A stretch of DNA of 64,000 nt from positions 318,001 to 382,000 of the forward strand of contig NZ_CP150254.1 in the NCBI RefSeq assembly GCF_037975445.1. The letters run 5' to 3'. The notes beneath the pieces are model-generated. The model saw nothing but the letters and a program-made list of their open reading frames with translations. It made no database searches and was not told the origin of the DNA. The translations under genes and the position numbers were made by a program. Every line of letters starts with the position of its first letter. Positions within the stretch are counted from its first letter, which is position 1. This document shows positions 7,898-16,093 of this stretch, one piece after another. Source of the DNA: Peribacillus sp. FSL P2-0133. Lineage in GTDB: Bacteria; Bacillota; Bacilli; Bacillales; DSM-1321.

Positions 7898-8581
7898 TTG
7901 AAGTTTATTAAATGGATTATGATTGCTATTGCTCTATTTGTAATTTTATCTACTATTATCGTTACCCCTTTTGCTTGGATAGGTCTAATAATTTTCTTGT
8001 TTGGTATTTACCAAATGATTCAACGTAGTAAAGGAAGAGTGACGTTCTCAAAACCTGGATGGGTAGTTGTAGCAGGATTCTTACTTAGTTGCATACTAGC
8101 TATGATTTTTGTAGAACCAGTAAATGAAACTGTACCTAAAGAAAAGAAAGAAATTACTATTAAACAAGAGCAAAAAGAAGCTGAACATTTGGCGAGAGAA
8201 CAAAAGAAAAAGGAAGAAGCTGCTCGATTAGCTGAGGAACAAAAGAAAAAGGAAGAAGCTGCTCGATTAGCTGAAGAACAAAAGAAAAAGGAAGAAGCTG
8301 CTCGATTAGCTGAGGAACAAAAGAAAAAGGAAGAAGCTGCTCGATTAGCTGAGGAACAAAAGAAAAAGGAAGAAGCTGCTCAATTAGCTGAGGAACAAAA
8401 GAAAAAGGAAGAAGCTGCTCGATTAGCTGAAGAAAAAAAGGAACAAGAGGCGGTCAACAGTGTTTATTATGAGAACTGTGATGCCGTACGATCCGCCGGT
8501 GCAGCGCCTGTATATGAAGGAAGTCCTGGTTACGGCAAGCATCTAGACCGTGATGGTGATGGAATTGGTTGTGATAAGTAA
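7898..8581 (+). CDS. Membrane protein with charged repeats and Excalibur domain
   Basis: This is a 227-residue protein with two N-terminal membrane helices (about residues 5-42 and 52-70). Six identical or near-identical 13-residue repeats (EQKKKEEAARLAE) follow, forming a long charged helix. The C-terminal Excalibur domain has NCDAVRSAGAAPVYEGSPGY and DRDGDGIGCDK, with its calcium-type DxDxDG loop and two cysteines. Excalibur domains are extracellular and often wall-associated, so the repeat rod would hold the domain away from the membrane (inference). The TTG at 7898 is 8 bases after GAGG; a GTG at 7889 overlaps the site. It forms a two-gene unit with the PH/SHOCT gene. Confidence 0.85.
   Translation: MKFIKWIMIAIALFVILSTIIVTPFAWIGLIIFLFGIYQMIQRSKGRVTFSKPGWVVVAGFLLSCILAMIFVEPVNETVPKEKKEITIKQEQKEAEHLAREQKKKEEAARLAEEQKKKEEAARLAEEQKKKEEAARLAEEQKKKEEAARLAEEQKKKEEAAQLAEEQKKKEEAARLAEEKKEQEAVNSVYYENCDAVRSAGAAPVYEGSPGYGKHLDRDGDGIGCDK
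8198..8431 (+). repeat. 39-base minisatellite, six units
   Basis: Six in-frame 39-base units encode the EQKKKEEAARLAE repeat. Units differ only by synonymous GAG/GAA changes and one R-to-Q change in unit 5. The near identity implies recent expansion, so copy number probably varies between strains. Confidence 0.9.
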
Positions 8582-8721
8582 AGTAAGTCTGAGAGGACTA
8601 GTAGATGGTCCACTTTCTTTTAATAAAAGGCTCTGTTAAAGATTAGTGTTGATTTTCTGATTAAACTAAAGGGTCAGGTTAGCATTCCTGTAGTTCGTTA
8701 TTTTTTAGCTTTGAAAAAAAT

Positions 8722-8783
8722 AGGGCTCCTCAGTAAGATATGAGTAAGACACCACTCTAACTCAAAACCTTAGCAGGAACCCT
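8722..8783. repeat. Imperfect inverted repeat
   Basis: AGGGCTCCT...TGAG (8722-8744) and CTCA...AGGAACCCT (8761-8783) form imperfect 23-base arms 16 bases apart. This could be a terminator for the convergent genes or a small mobile-element remnant; there is no T run. Confidence 0.4.
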
Positions 8784-8867
8784 AATATGAAGTGAAAAAA
8801 ACAAACCTGGAACACTTGTTTCGAAATTGGAAGACAATCTTGGATAGTGGGAGTCGTCTGTATACCA

Positions 8868-10265
8868 TTAACTAGCGTGCAATTTTACAATCACTCTAGT
8901 TCCTTCATCAGGCTTGCTAAAAACCTCAATCGTCCCTTTGTGAGCTTCTACAATCCATTTACATAAAGACAATCCTAAACCTGTTCCTCCTTGACTTCTT
9001 GATCGGGAATCGTCCACACGATAAAATCGCTGAAAAATAAAAGGCAAGTGTTCATCTGGAATCCCGATCCCATGATCATACACTTCGATATAAATGAATT
9101 TTTCTTTACTGAACGCTTTGATTTCTACCTTACCACCTTCTGGGGTGTACTTAAGCGCATTTTCTATCAAGTTAATAAATAATCTTCGCAAGAGATCTTC
9201 ATCCCCGTATAAAATGAATGGATCAGGTATTTGAATATGCATTTCAATCTGTTTTTTCATAATCAAAGATAATAAATGATTCCTTACATATTGGAACAAC
9301 AACATTCCGTCGACTGTTTTTTGTTCAATCTGATTTGAATTGGAGGTATTTCTTGATAAATATAAGAATTTTTCAACCATATCAGATAAATAGATGATTT
9401 CTTCCAAAACAGTATGTAGGACACGTTTATATTCCTCTTCTGATCTATTTCTAATAAAAGCAACATCTAATTCCCCTCGCATAATCGTTAAGGAAGTACG
9501 AAGTTCATGAGAAACATCGGAAGTAAACTGCTGGATTTGAGTGAAAGAGGTTTCTAATCTGTTAATCATCTGATTAAGAGTTTTAGATAAACTCTGCAAT
9601 TCATCTTCTGGCCCTTCAATAGGCAACCGTTCATGTAAATTTGTTGCGGTAATTTGATTGGTAGTATTGATTATTTGATGAATCGGATGTAACGTTTTTT
9701 TCGATATCAGCCGTCCCATGACCAGTGAGATCCCCACAAACCCGAAAATAAAAAATAAAAGAATGCTTTTTAAATTCAAAATTGATAATTCTAATATTCT
9801 GCTGTATGTTGCAACTGTAATTTGAAAGTTTAATATTCCCTTAGAACTCATTGGTGCTGACATGGCGCGTAGAGGTGTACCATTCAACTCTGTATTCCAA
9901 ATCAAAACATTCTCATCCTTCTTCTCCAACACATCTGAACGTTTGATTCGTTTGCCATGCAAGTTATGAGATCCCGCGATGATTTGCCCTTGTTTGTTTT
10001 CAATTTGCCAATATATTTCTTCTTCGTTAACCATCTCAAAACTTGGCGATCTGTTAATGTGCTGTTCGATTTCAGAAAACGTATCTTTTTTTTCCAAACA
10101 ATATGTAATTAAACTGAGCTCTCTGGCCAACATCGAATCAACTTTTTTGGTTAACATATCAGTAAATGTAAAATATAAGAATGCGCTAAATAGGAATAAA
10201 ATGAACATAAACATAATTGAATGCCAAATCGTAATTCTCCATCCGATACTTTTAAAAAAGTTCAT
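8868..10265 (-). CDS. Sensor histidine kinase, heavy-metal (CusS) type
   Basis: This is a 465-residue membrane kinase. TM1 is at about residues 12-34, the extracytoplasmic sensor at 35-165, TM2 at 166-187 and HAMP at 188-240. The HisKA H-box DVSHELRTSLTIMRGE is present (the usual P after T is S here). The HATPase has N box NLIENALKYTPEGG, G1 YDHGIGIP and G2 GGTGLGLSL. It would phosphorylate the response regulator encoded 6 bases upstream in the same operon. The architecture follows CusS-type kinases, and the Fur box ahead of the operon suggests iron or another metal as the signal (inference). The exact ligand is unknown. Confidence 0.9.
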   Translation of the reverse strand: MNFFKSIGWRITIWHSIMFMFILFLFSAFLYFTFTDMLTKKVDSMLARELSLITYCLEKKDTFSEIEQHINRSPSFEMVNEEEIYWQIENKQGQIIAGSHNLHGKRIKRSDVLEKKDENVLIWNTELNGTPLRAMSAPMSSKGILNFQITVATYSRILELSILNLKSILLFFIFGFVGISLVMGRLISKKTLHPIHQIINTTNQITATNLHERLPIEGPEDELQSLSKTLNQMINRLETSFTQIQQFTSDVSHELRTSLTIMRGELDVAFIRNRSEEEYKRVLHTVLEEIIYLSDMVEKFLYLSRNTSNSNQIEQKTVDGMLLFQYVRNHLLSLIMKKQIEMHIQIPDPFILYGDEDLLRRLFINLIENALKYTPEGGKVEIKAFSKEKFIYIEVYDHGIGIPDEHLPFIFQRFYRVDDSRSRSQGGTGLGLSLCKWIVEAHKGTIEVFSKPDEGTRVIVKLHAS

Positions 10266-10271
10266 GATGGT

Positions 10272-10946
10272 TTATTTTTCTCCTTTGATCATATAACCTA
10301 CACTATAAATCGTTTGTATTAGTTTTACATCAAAATTTTTATCGACTTTATTCCTTAGATGATTAATATAAACATCAACCACGTTTGTTCCTATATTATA
10401 AGCATCCAACCACACACGCTCTAGAATCAAGGTTCGAGACAAAGTCTTACCCGCATTTCTCATCAAAAATTCCAAAATTGCATATTCCTTATTGGAAAGG
10501 AATATATGGAGTCCATCTCGAATCACTTCTCTCGTAGAAGGATTCAACGTCAAATCAGCGACTTGTAAAAGAGGTGATGATTTCTCTTGATTTCGTCTTA
10601 ACAGACTCCGTATACGTGCTAATAACTCCGTAAAAGCAAAAGGCTTTGTCATATAATCATCCGCCCCGAAATCAAGTCCCTCTACTTTATCTACTATTGA
10701 ATCTTTGGCACTGAGAATAAGAATAGGAACATTTCTTCCATTCAACCTTAGTTCCTTAATTAACCGCATTCCATTTTTTTTTGGAATCATTAGGTCAACA
10801 ATAATAAGATCATAATCTTCTGCATAAGCCAGCTCAGAAGCCATTTCACCATCATTCGCCACATCTACAACATAATGGTATTCTTTTAGCCCTTGAGATA
10901 TAAAGCGTGCTACTTTTGTCTCATCTTCCACCAATAATAACCGCAT
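10272..10946 (-). CDS. OmpR-family response regulator
   Basis: This is a 224-residue response regulator. The receiver (residues 1-115) has acidic VEDE, phospho-acceptor Asp in DLIIVDLMIP and Lys in DDYMTKPFAF. The OmpR-type winged-helix domain (about 125-222) has NKEYAILEFLMRNAG and VDVYINHLRNKVD. The ATG at 10946 is 7 bases after GGAGG; a longer frame from 10973 is rejected. A perfect Fur box sits 41 bases upstream of the start, so the regulator itself appears iron-repressed. The partner kinase follows after 6 bases. Targets are unknown, though the divergent P19 iron lipoprotein gene is a natural candidate. Confidence 0.92.
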   Translation of the reverse strand: MRLLLVEDETKVARFISQGLKEYHYVVDVANDGEMASELAYAEDYDLIIVDLMIPKKNGMRLIKELRLNGRNVPILILSAKDSIVDKVEGLDFGADDYMTKPFAFTELLARIRSLLRRNQEKSSPLLQVADLTLNPSTREVIRDGLHIFLSNKEYAILEFLMRNAGKTLSRTLILERVWLDAYNIGTNVVDVYINHLRNKVDKNFDVKLIQTIYSVGYMIKGEK

Positions 10947-10986
10947 CCCATTTCCTCCAACAAATTCACTCACTTCAATAAGATAA

Positions 10987-11001
10987 TGATAATCATTATC
11001 A
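10987..11001. promoter_or_regulatory. Fur box upstream of two-component operon
   Basis: TGATAATCATTATCA is a perfect 7-1-7 Bacillus Fur box, 41 bases before the response regulator start. Confidence 0.88.
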
Positions 11002-11573
11002 AATTATTTATAACAATATCTTAGATTAACATTCTGACCTGGTCAATCTAACAATAGTTTCCATTTAAAAGTTAATAAGAAAACACACTTTGGTACCACT
11101 GTTATTTCTCTGTGGAATTTATTACAAAAACTGATAAATAATCTTTTAATAGAATGATTAATAACCTAGTCTTGGCATACTAGGCCTCTATAAAACTAAA
11201 TAATATGATGATAACTATCTTTATGATCATTTGACTAGAACAAGAAAATTTAAAACCTCGATTAAATGAAAGAAAAAAACGAATCATAAGGGAGGCATTT
11301 TGGAACATCAGGGCGAAAAATTAAATTTTTTTAATTTTGTTTTAAAGGATTTTTAATTTTTTTTTTGTAGCATACCACCATCGACTAAATATCTGATAAT
11401 GATTATCATTATTATTTTTAGCTTTCTATACTATGTAGGATGAATTTATGGTGTAACAGGAAGAGTTAGAAGGATTACACCTATAGATAGAAAAATAAAA
11501 TAATTGAAAGAATTAACTGTTAAGAATGAAATCATTTTTTACACACTTTAGATCATATATGGAGGTATAGCTT
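11002..11573. other. Intergenic region with two iron-controlled promoters
   Basis: There is no coding frame I can support. It carries an AT-rich hairpin near 11316-11340 and the second Fur box at 11394-11408. The leader of the P19 gene is unusually long (about 140 bases after the likely promoter), leaving room for RNA-level control. Confidence 0.45.
11394..11408. promoter_or_regulatory. Fur box upstream of P19-type gene
   Basis: TGATAATGATTATCA is a perfect 7-1-7 Fur box with a TATACT-like -10 shortly downstream (about 11428-11434). It probably controls the P19/DoxX pair. Confidence 0.88.
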
Positions 11574-12176
11574 ATGAGAAACTTATTATTAATTTTGGTA
11601 TCAATCGTAATTCTTGCCTTATCTGTTGCTTGTACCAATCAAAAAGATAAGGCCTCTGAACAAAAGGAAAAAAATGCAAAACAGGAAAAACATGAACAAC
11701 ATGAAAAACATGAACAACATGAAGAAGCTGGAGAAGATGTAACAATTGGTCATGTAAATAAAAACGGTATGGAGATTAATGCTGTTTATATGCCCCATTC
11801 AGTTGAAGTAGCACCTGTAGAACATGGAGGAAAAGAAGGTAACATTCATTTAGAAGCAGACATTCATGCAACGGGGGATAATACTTTTGGATTCCATGAA
11901 GGTGAATGGATTCCATATCTATCAATTAAGTATAAAATACATCATCTAGATACAAATAAAGTGGTAGAAGAAGGAAAACTTTATCAAATGGTGGCAGGCG
12001 ATCCGCATTATGCCTCAAATGTTTATATTCCGCAATCAGGGAATTATGAATTGACTTATGAGATCAGTGCACCTGATTTAGCTCGTCACGTTAAAGATGT
12101 TAAAGGTTTCTATGAACCTATGACATTCAAATGGAAATTCAAGTATGAAGAATCTAAAGAATTGTCAAATTATTAA
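11574..12176 (+). CDS. P19/Tp34-type iron-transport lipoprotein
   Basis: This 200-residue exported lipoprotein has a signal peptide ending in the lipobox LSVAC (Cys at residue 20). A charged, His-rich linker (repeats of KHEQHE) follows, then the iron-transport P19/Tp34 domain. Family markers include NGMEINAVYMP with a metal-ligand Met, the acidic/His sheet LEADIHATGDNTFGF, GEWIPYLSIKY and MVAGDPHYASNV. P19 proteins bind copper/iron and feed FTR1-type permeases, and an FTR1 gene lies 9 kb downstream. Its Fur box and GGAGG site support iron-repressed expression. The extra His-rich linker may add metal affinity. Confidence 0.9.
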   Translation: MRNLLLILVSIVILALSVACTNQKDKASEQKEKNAKQEKHEQHEKHEQHEEAGEDVTIGHVNKNGMEINAVYMPHSVEVAPVEHGGKEGNIHLEADIHATGDNTFGFHEGEWIPYLSIKYKIHHLDTNKVVEEGKLYQMVAGDPHYASNVYIPQSGNYELTYEISAPDLARHVKDVKGFYEPMTFKWKFKYEESKELSNY

Positions 12177-12242
12177 TGGAGTTTTTTATAGCTTTGAAAT
12201 TCACGTTAACATGAAAAATTTAATTTATTAAGGGGTGAGGAT

Positions 12243-12782
12243 ATGAAAAAATCAATCGATAATATGATATTTAAATCTCTAGTAGTGCTCATGAGGGTAT
12301 TATTTGGAGTAGGGTGGTTTTTAGCGGGATTAACTAAAATTACAGGTAAAACAGGTGAAGTATCATGGTACGAACAACCCACAGTGTTCCTTACTGAATA
12401 TTTGACAAAATCATTGGATAAGCCAAATGTACCCGAATTTTATAAGAACTTTATTGAGGGGGCAGCTTTAAATCATGTGCCGTTTTTAAATTACACAATA
12501 CCCATTACCCAAATAATTATGGGCATATGCTTGATAGTTGGCCTTATGACATTACCTGCTATTTTTATCTGCTTATTTATGCAAATTAATTTCATCCTTT
12601 CCGGTAATATGAATTTGCTTAGCTTAACTCTTTATACTTCTGCGTTCGGATTGTTATTCTTTAGGAAAGATGCATTGATTTTAAGTTTAGATCGATATTT
12701 TAGAATTGAAGATTTCTTCAAAGTAAAGAAACCTAACTATGTGAGATGGAATAAAACAGAAGAAACCTTGCTCCAAAAATAA
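12243..12782 (+). CDS. DoxX-family membrane protein
   Basis: This 179-residue integral membrane protein of the DoxX/DoxD-like family has about four helices. A first helix with RVLFGVGWFLAGLTKI is followed by an extracytoplasmic loop with WYEQPTVF. Helices around PITQIIMGICLIVGL and ALTLYTSAFGLL-like segments come next. DoxX proteins are linked to redox or thiosulfate:quinone systems, and several accompany metal uptake. The ATG at 12243 is preceded by AAGGGGTGAGG. It starts 66 bases after the P19 gene and is probably co-transcribed under the same Fur control. Its function in iron uptake is conjectural. Confidence 0.8.
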   Translation: MKKSIDNMIFKSLVVLMRVLFGVGWFLAGLTKITGKTGEVSWYEQPTVFLTEYLTKSLDKPNVPEFYKNFIEGAALNHVPFLNYTIPITQIIMGICLIVGLMTLPAIFICLFMQINFILSGNMNLLSLTLYTSAFGLLFFRKDALILSLDRYFRIEDFFKVKKPNYVRWNKTEETLLQK

Positions 12783-13233
12783 AAAACTAATTTAAAAAGT
12801 GGGTTGGTAGATGTTAATGCCTTTGATGATAAAGAACCAGGTAGAGAGAAAGCTCTAGTGAAGTATGCAATTAGCAAAGCAGACGTTTTATGATGAAAGT
12901 TCAAATATGTTTCTTCATTATTTTACAAGAATTGAATTAGAAGGCTTTTTTACGGATTATAGAACGATAAGTTTGTCTTAGTCTTACTCTTTGGACATTT
13001 CACACGGTCAACCCCATTTTCATAGCACATTAGAAATGATGTCACAAAAGTCTTAGAAAAGATCATTCGTATTAAACTAACGACTTTGTTAGTCCGGCAA
13101 AAGGCCACCCAATGGTGGCCTTTTGAATGAACACATTCAAATTAGTTTTAAAAAAGGAAAAAAAGCATATGCCAATGAAGCAGGTGCTTTTAAAATTTAA
13201 TTATCACTTCTTCGGCTTAGTTCTTTTTTTAGA
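12783..13233. other. Gap with decayed coding traces and a terminator
   Basis: Short readable pieces such as VNAFDDKEPGREKALVKYA (about 12811-12870) and MFLHYFTRIELEGFF (about 12908) look like protein remnants but have no intact frame or start. A terminator lies at 13099-13124. Confidence 0.35.
13099..13124. terminator. Bidirectional terminator between DoxX and ugd genes
   Basis: AAAAGGCCACC pairs perfectly with GGTGGCCTTTT around a 4-base loop. A and T tracts on either side let it serve both converging genes. Confidence 0.8.
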
Positions 13234-14568
13234 CTAATTCAGGCTATAAGAATTATTTTTATTATGAAAAGGTCTGCCTATTGAGTAATATTCAATATTA
13301 TATTCCGACACCATTTCTAAGGAATAACTATTTCTTCCATCGAAAATAATTGGGTGTTTCATTAGCATTTCATATTTTTCTAGGGGGAAGTCTTTGAGTT
13401 CCTCCCAATCAGTAGCTATAAAAACCATGTCTGTATTTGTTATAGCTTCCTCTATGGATAAAGCGTAATGAATGTTTTCTCCCAAAATTTGCTTCGCTTC
13501 TTCAAGTGCTAATGGATCATAAGCCATAACCAATGCTCCTTGCATAGTTAGCTCTGAAGCTATATCAATGGCAATTGATTCACGTACGTCGTTTGTATTC
13601 GGTTTAAATGCCAATCCTAATATAGCAATCTTTTTGTCTTTTAAGTTACCAAAACGTTGCTTTGCTTTATTTATTAACACATACTTTTGTTGTTTATTTA
13701 CCTTTATTACTGCTTCCAGAATTTCAAGCGATTGCCCAGCTTCACTAGCTTGTTGAATTAGACCACGAGTGTCTTTAGGGAAGCAAGAGCCCCCGAATCC
13801 GATTCCTGCTTTTAAGAATTGGGTTCCTATTCGAAAATCTAGACCCATTCCATGTGCTACATCTTCTATGTTTGCACCCACCTTTTCACAAAGGTTTGCA
13901 ATTTCATTAATGAAACTGATCTTAGTTGCCAAAAAAGCATTTGAGCTATATTTAATCATTTCAGCACTTAATAGATCCGTAATAAAAATAGTTTTCCCAA
14001 AAGGTATATTTATCTCTTCAATGATAGATGCTGCTTTTTCACAATCGGACCCTATAACAATCCGATCTGCAGAAAAAGTATCATAGATTGCGGAGCCCTC
14101 TCTTAAAAACTCGGGATTAGAAACAATATTTATATTAACTTCATTTGTTAAATTCGTTACAATTAACTGTTTGATTAATTTATTTGTGCCAACGGGGACA
14201 GTGCTTTTCGTTACTATTATTACTTCTTGCTTCGTGATGTTTTCAGCAATGGTTTTTGCAGCCTCTTTGATATAGCTAAGATCAACACTTCCATTTTCAG
14301 CAGTAGGTGTTCCTACCGCAATATATATAATTTCTGCATCTACTAATGCTAGTTTGGGATCGCCTGTAAAAAACAATTGACCTTTATTAAGATTTTTTTT
14401 CAATAAATCCGCTAACTCTGGTTCATAAAAGGGAGATATCCCAGCTTTCATTAGTGCAATATCATTTTCATTAATATCATAACACACAACTTGATGACCT
14501 ATTTCTGCTAAAGTCACGCCAGTAACTAGTCCTACATGACCTGTTCCAACGATTGTTATGTTCTTCAT
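13234..14568 (-). CDS. ugd: UDP-glucose 6-dehydrogenase
   Basis: This 444-residue cytoplasmic enzyme oxidises UDP-glucose to UDP-glucuronate with two NAD+. The N-terminal Rossmann motif is GTGHVGLVTG. The substrate region has NPEFLREGSA, and the catalytic loop GFGGSCFPKDTRGL carries the nucleophilic Cys. The C-terminal domain has ILGLAFKPNTNDVRES. Length is normal for Ugd/TuaD. The ATG at 14568 follows AGAGGAATAAAT; the frame extends upstream without a better site. It is divergent from the Fur-boxed lipoprotein gene. It supplies UDP-glucuronate, the substrate of the epimerase encoded at 16094, which ties it to the neighbouring glycan genes. Confidence 0.93.
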   Translation of the reverse strand: MKNITIVGTGHVGLVTGVTLAEIGHQVVCYDINENDIALMKAGISPFYEPELADLLKKNLNKGQLFFTGDPKLALVDAEIIYIAVGTPTAENGSVDLSYIKEAAKTIAENITKQEVIIVTKSTVPVGTNKLIKQLIVTNLTNEVNINIVSNPEFLREGSAIYDTFSADRIVIGSDCEKAASIIEEINIPFGKTIFITDLLSAEMIKYSSNAFLATKISFINEIANLCEKVGANIEDVAHGMGLDFRIGTQFLKAGIGFGGSCFPKDTRGLIQQASEAGQSLEILEAVIKVNKQQKYVLINKAKQRFGNLKDKKIAILGLAFKPNTNDVRESIAIDIASELTMQGALVMAYDPLALEEAKQILGENIHYALSIEEAITNTDMVFIATDWEELKDFPLEKYEMLMKHPIIFDGRNSYSLEMVSEYNIEYYSIGRPFHNKNNSYSLN

Positions 14569-14749
14569 ATTTATTCCTCTCATTATCGTGTTTTCCTTAC
14601 ATTTTACAAAGTCCATTTTATAATGAACTTTTTTAAAGGTAAATATTTAATTATAACCATTTTTTTAAAAAATGTAAAATGGAAAGTGTTGATTTTTAAA
14701 AAATACATTGACGTTGATTATCATTCCCTATTATAATCGTAATTAGAAA

Positions 14750-14764
14750 TGATATTCATTATCA
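14750..14764. promoter_or_regulatory. Fur box between ugd and lipoprotein gene
   Basis: TGATATTCATTATCA matches the 7-1-7 Fur consensus at 14 of 15 positions, 30 bases before the lipoprotein start. A second partial match (TTGATTATCATT) lies at about 14714-14725. It could control both divergent genes. Confidence 0.75.
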
Positions 14765-14794
14765 ATTATGTATAAATAGACGGGGGATACTATT

Positions 14795-15988
14795 GTGAGA
14801 AAAAAAGAATTATCAGCTATCTTTGCTAGTTTTTTAATGGCAGGTACGGTTTTGACAGCATGCAGTACTAGCGAGAAACAGGCAAGTGAAGGTACCGAAG
14901 AGAAAAAGCAAGAACAAACAGTTAATAAAGAAGAAACAAAGAAAGAATCAGAAGTAAAAGAAGTGAATTACGCACAGGTTTTCCAAGAAGCTATTACTGA
15001 GTTGGAGAAGGCTAAAGAAGGAAAAGAAGTAGACTATGATAAAGTGACGGACCTTTATAAAAATAATCTGCAAAGCTTAGTGCAAGACAGAGATGCAGAA
15101 TTCGAAGATAAATTGGATCAGCACATTACAACCGCATTACAAGCTGGTAAAGAAGGTACTATGGACAAGGTCGTTGTTAAGCAAATATTTGATAAACTAA
15201 TGCAAAAAGTCTTTTATACAACGATGAAACATGATTTTACTGAAGTAGATGAAAAATGGGGTAATAAAGAAGATGTAACAAAGGAAATTGAAGAAGCGAA
15301 GGGATATTACGCAATTCTTCAATCTACAGTTGAAAAACGTGATGCTGCATATGGAACAAATATGGTAGACGTGATTGCTGGTGGATTTGCTGAGATGGAA
15401 AAAGCTGTAGAAGCGGATGATCAATTAGGATTCGCACTTGGTAAGCAAGTTGTAGATAAAACAATTATGAAAACCTTTTATCTAGCAACTGGTGCCGTTC
15501 CAAATGGCTATGCAACAAAAGCGGCAGAGGCAGCAAAGGCGGATAAGGAAGAAGCAAAAGTGGAGCAAGCAGAAGGTTGGGCCTTCTATCAATCTTTATT
15601 CAGTTATTTAAATGGGCATGCTCCAGAAGAAGCAGCCTTCATTCAACAGCAATTCGATTTGCAAACGGATAGTGCGAAATTAGATCCTGCTGAGGTTAAT
15701 AAGGCGTTCGTTAGAGGATTCTCTAAAATTGCCCTTGATGAATATAAGGAAAGTGAAGAATTTTGGGGAGAAGATAAATCTCCAATAACAGCATTAGAAG
15801 GTGCCCTATTTATCGACATTATTGGTGAAGATATTAAAGGGTTAATAGGTGAAGCAGAATATGGCGAGCTTACGGAAAAAACACAACAATATTTGGAAGC
15901 AGCTAAAGCGAAGGATAAAAAAGCTGGCGAGCCATTGCTGAAAGAACTTCAATCCACTTTACAAACAGTCATTGAAAAGGCGAAATAA
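14795..15988 (+). CDS. Iron-regulated lipoprotein built of helical repeats
   Basis: This 397-residue protein starts at a GTG after GGGGGA. The signal peptide ends in the lipobox VLTAC, and a charged Glu/Lys linker follows. The rest is alpha-helical and appears to contain three related units. Each has a helix ending in a FY or AL pair (KVFYTT, KTFYLATG, KIALDEY) followed by a helix with GYYAIL, GWAFYQ or GALFID and an acidic stretch. The same pattern appears in the protein encoded just before FTR1 (20264), so it is probably an extracytoplasmic partner of the iron permease. The Fur box upstream supports this. I recognise no named family; it lacks an obvious EfeO HxxE motif. Confidence 0.75.
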   Translation: MRKKELSAIFASFLMAGTVLTACSTSEKQASEGTEEKKQEQTVNKEETKKESEVKEVNYAQVFQEAITELEKAKEGKEVDYDKVTDLYKNNLQSLVQDRDAEFEDKLDQHITTALQAGKEGTMDKVVVKQIFDKLMQKVFYTTMKHDFTEVDEKWGNKEDVTKEIEEAKGYYAILQSTVEKRDAAYGTNMVDVIAGGFAEMEKAVEADDQLGFALGKQVVDKTIMKTFYLATGAVPNGYATKAAEAAKADKEEAKVEQAEGWAFYQSLFSYLNGHAPEEAAFIQQQFDLQTDSAKLDPAEVNKAFVRGFSKIALDEYKESEEFWGEDKSPITALEGALFIDIIGEDIKGLIGEAEYGELTEKTQQYLEAAKAKDKKAGEPLLKELQSTLQTVIEKAK

Positions 15989-16010
15989 TTATTATTTTGC
16001 TTGGGAGGAG

Positions 16011-16037
16011 ACCTTGTGAAATAACAAGGTTTTTTTC
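16011..16037 (+). terminator. Terminator after lipoprotein gene
   Basis: ACCTTGT pairs with ACAAGGT around a 6-base loop and is followed by eight T. It separates the lipoprotein from the epimerase operon, though read-through is possible. Confidence 0.75.
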
Positions 16038-16058
16038 TATGCTAATAGAGTTATACTG

Positions 16059-16079
16059 GTTGTGATAAAGATTCACAAC
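16059..16079. promoter_or_regulatory. Inverted repeat upstream of epimerase operon
   Basis: GTTGTGA, seven bases, then TCACAAC forms a perfect 7-7-7 palindrome that ends 14 bases before the epimerase ATG. This is operator-like geometry with no recognised regulator. Confidence 0.45.
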
Positions 16080-16093
16080 AATGGGGTGTTCAC

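Noticed and set aside
8198..8431. Regular 39-base repeats suggesting CRISPR
   Set aside because: The units are contiguous, without spacers, and in frame inside a coding gene; they encode a helical repeat.
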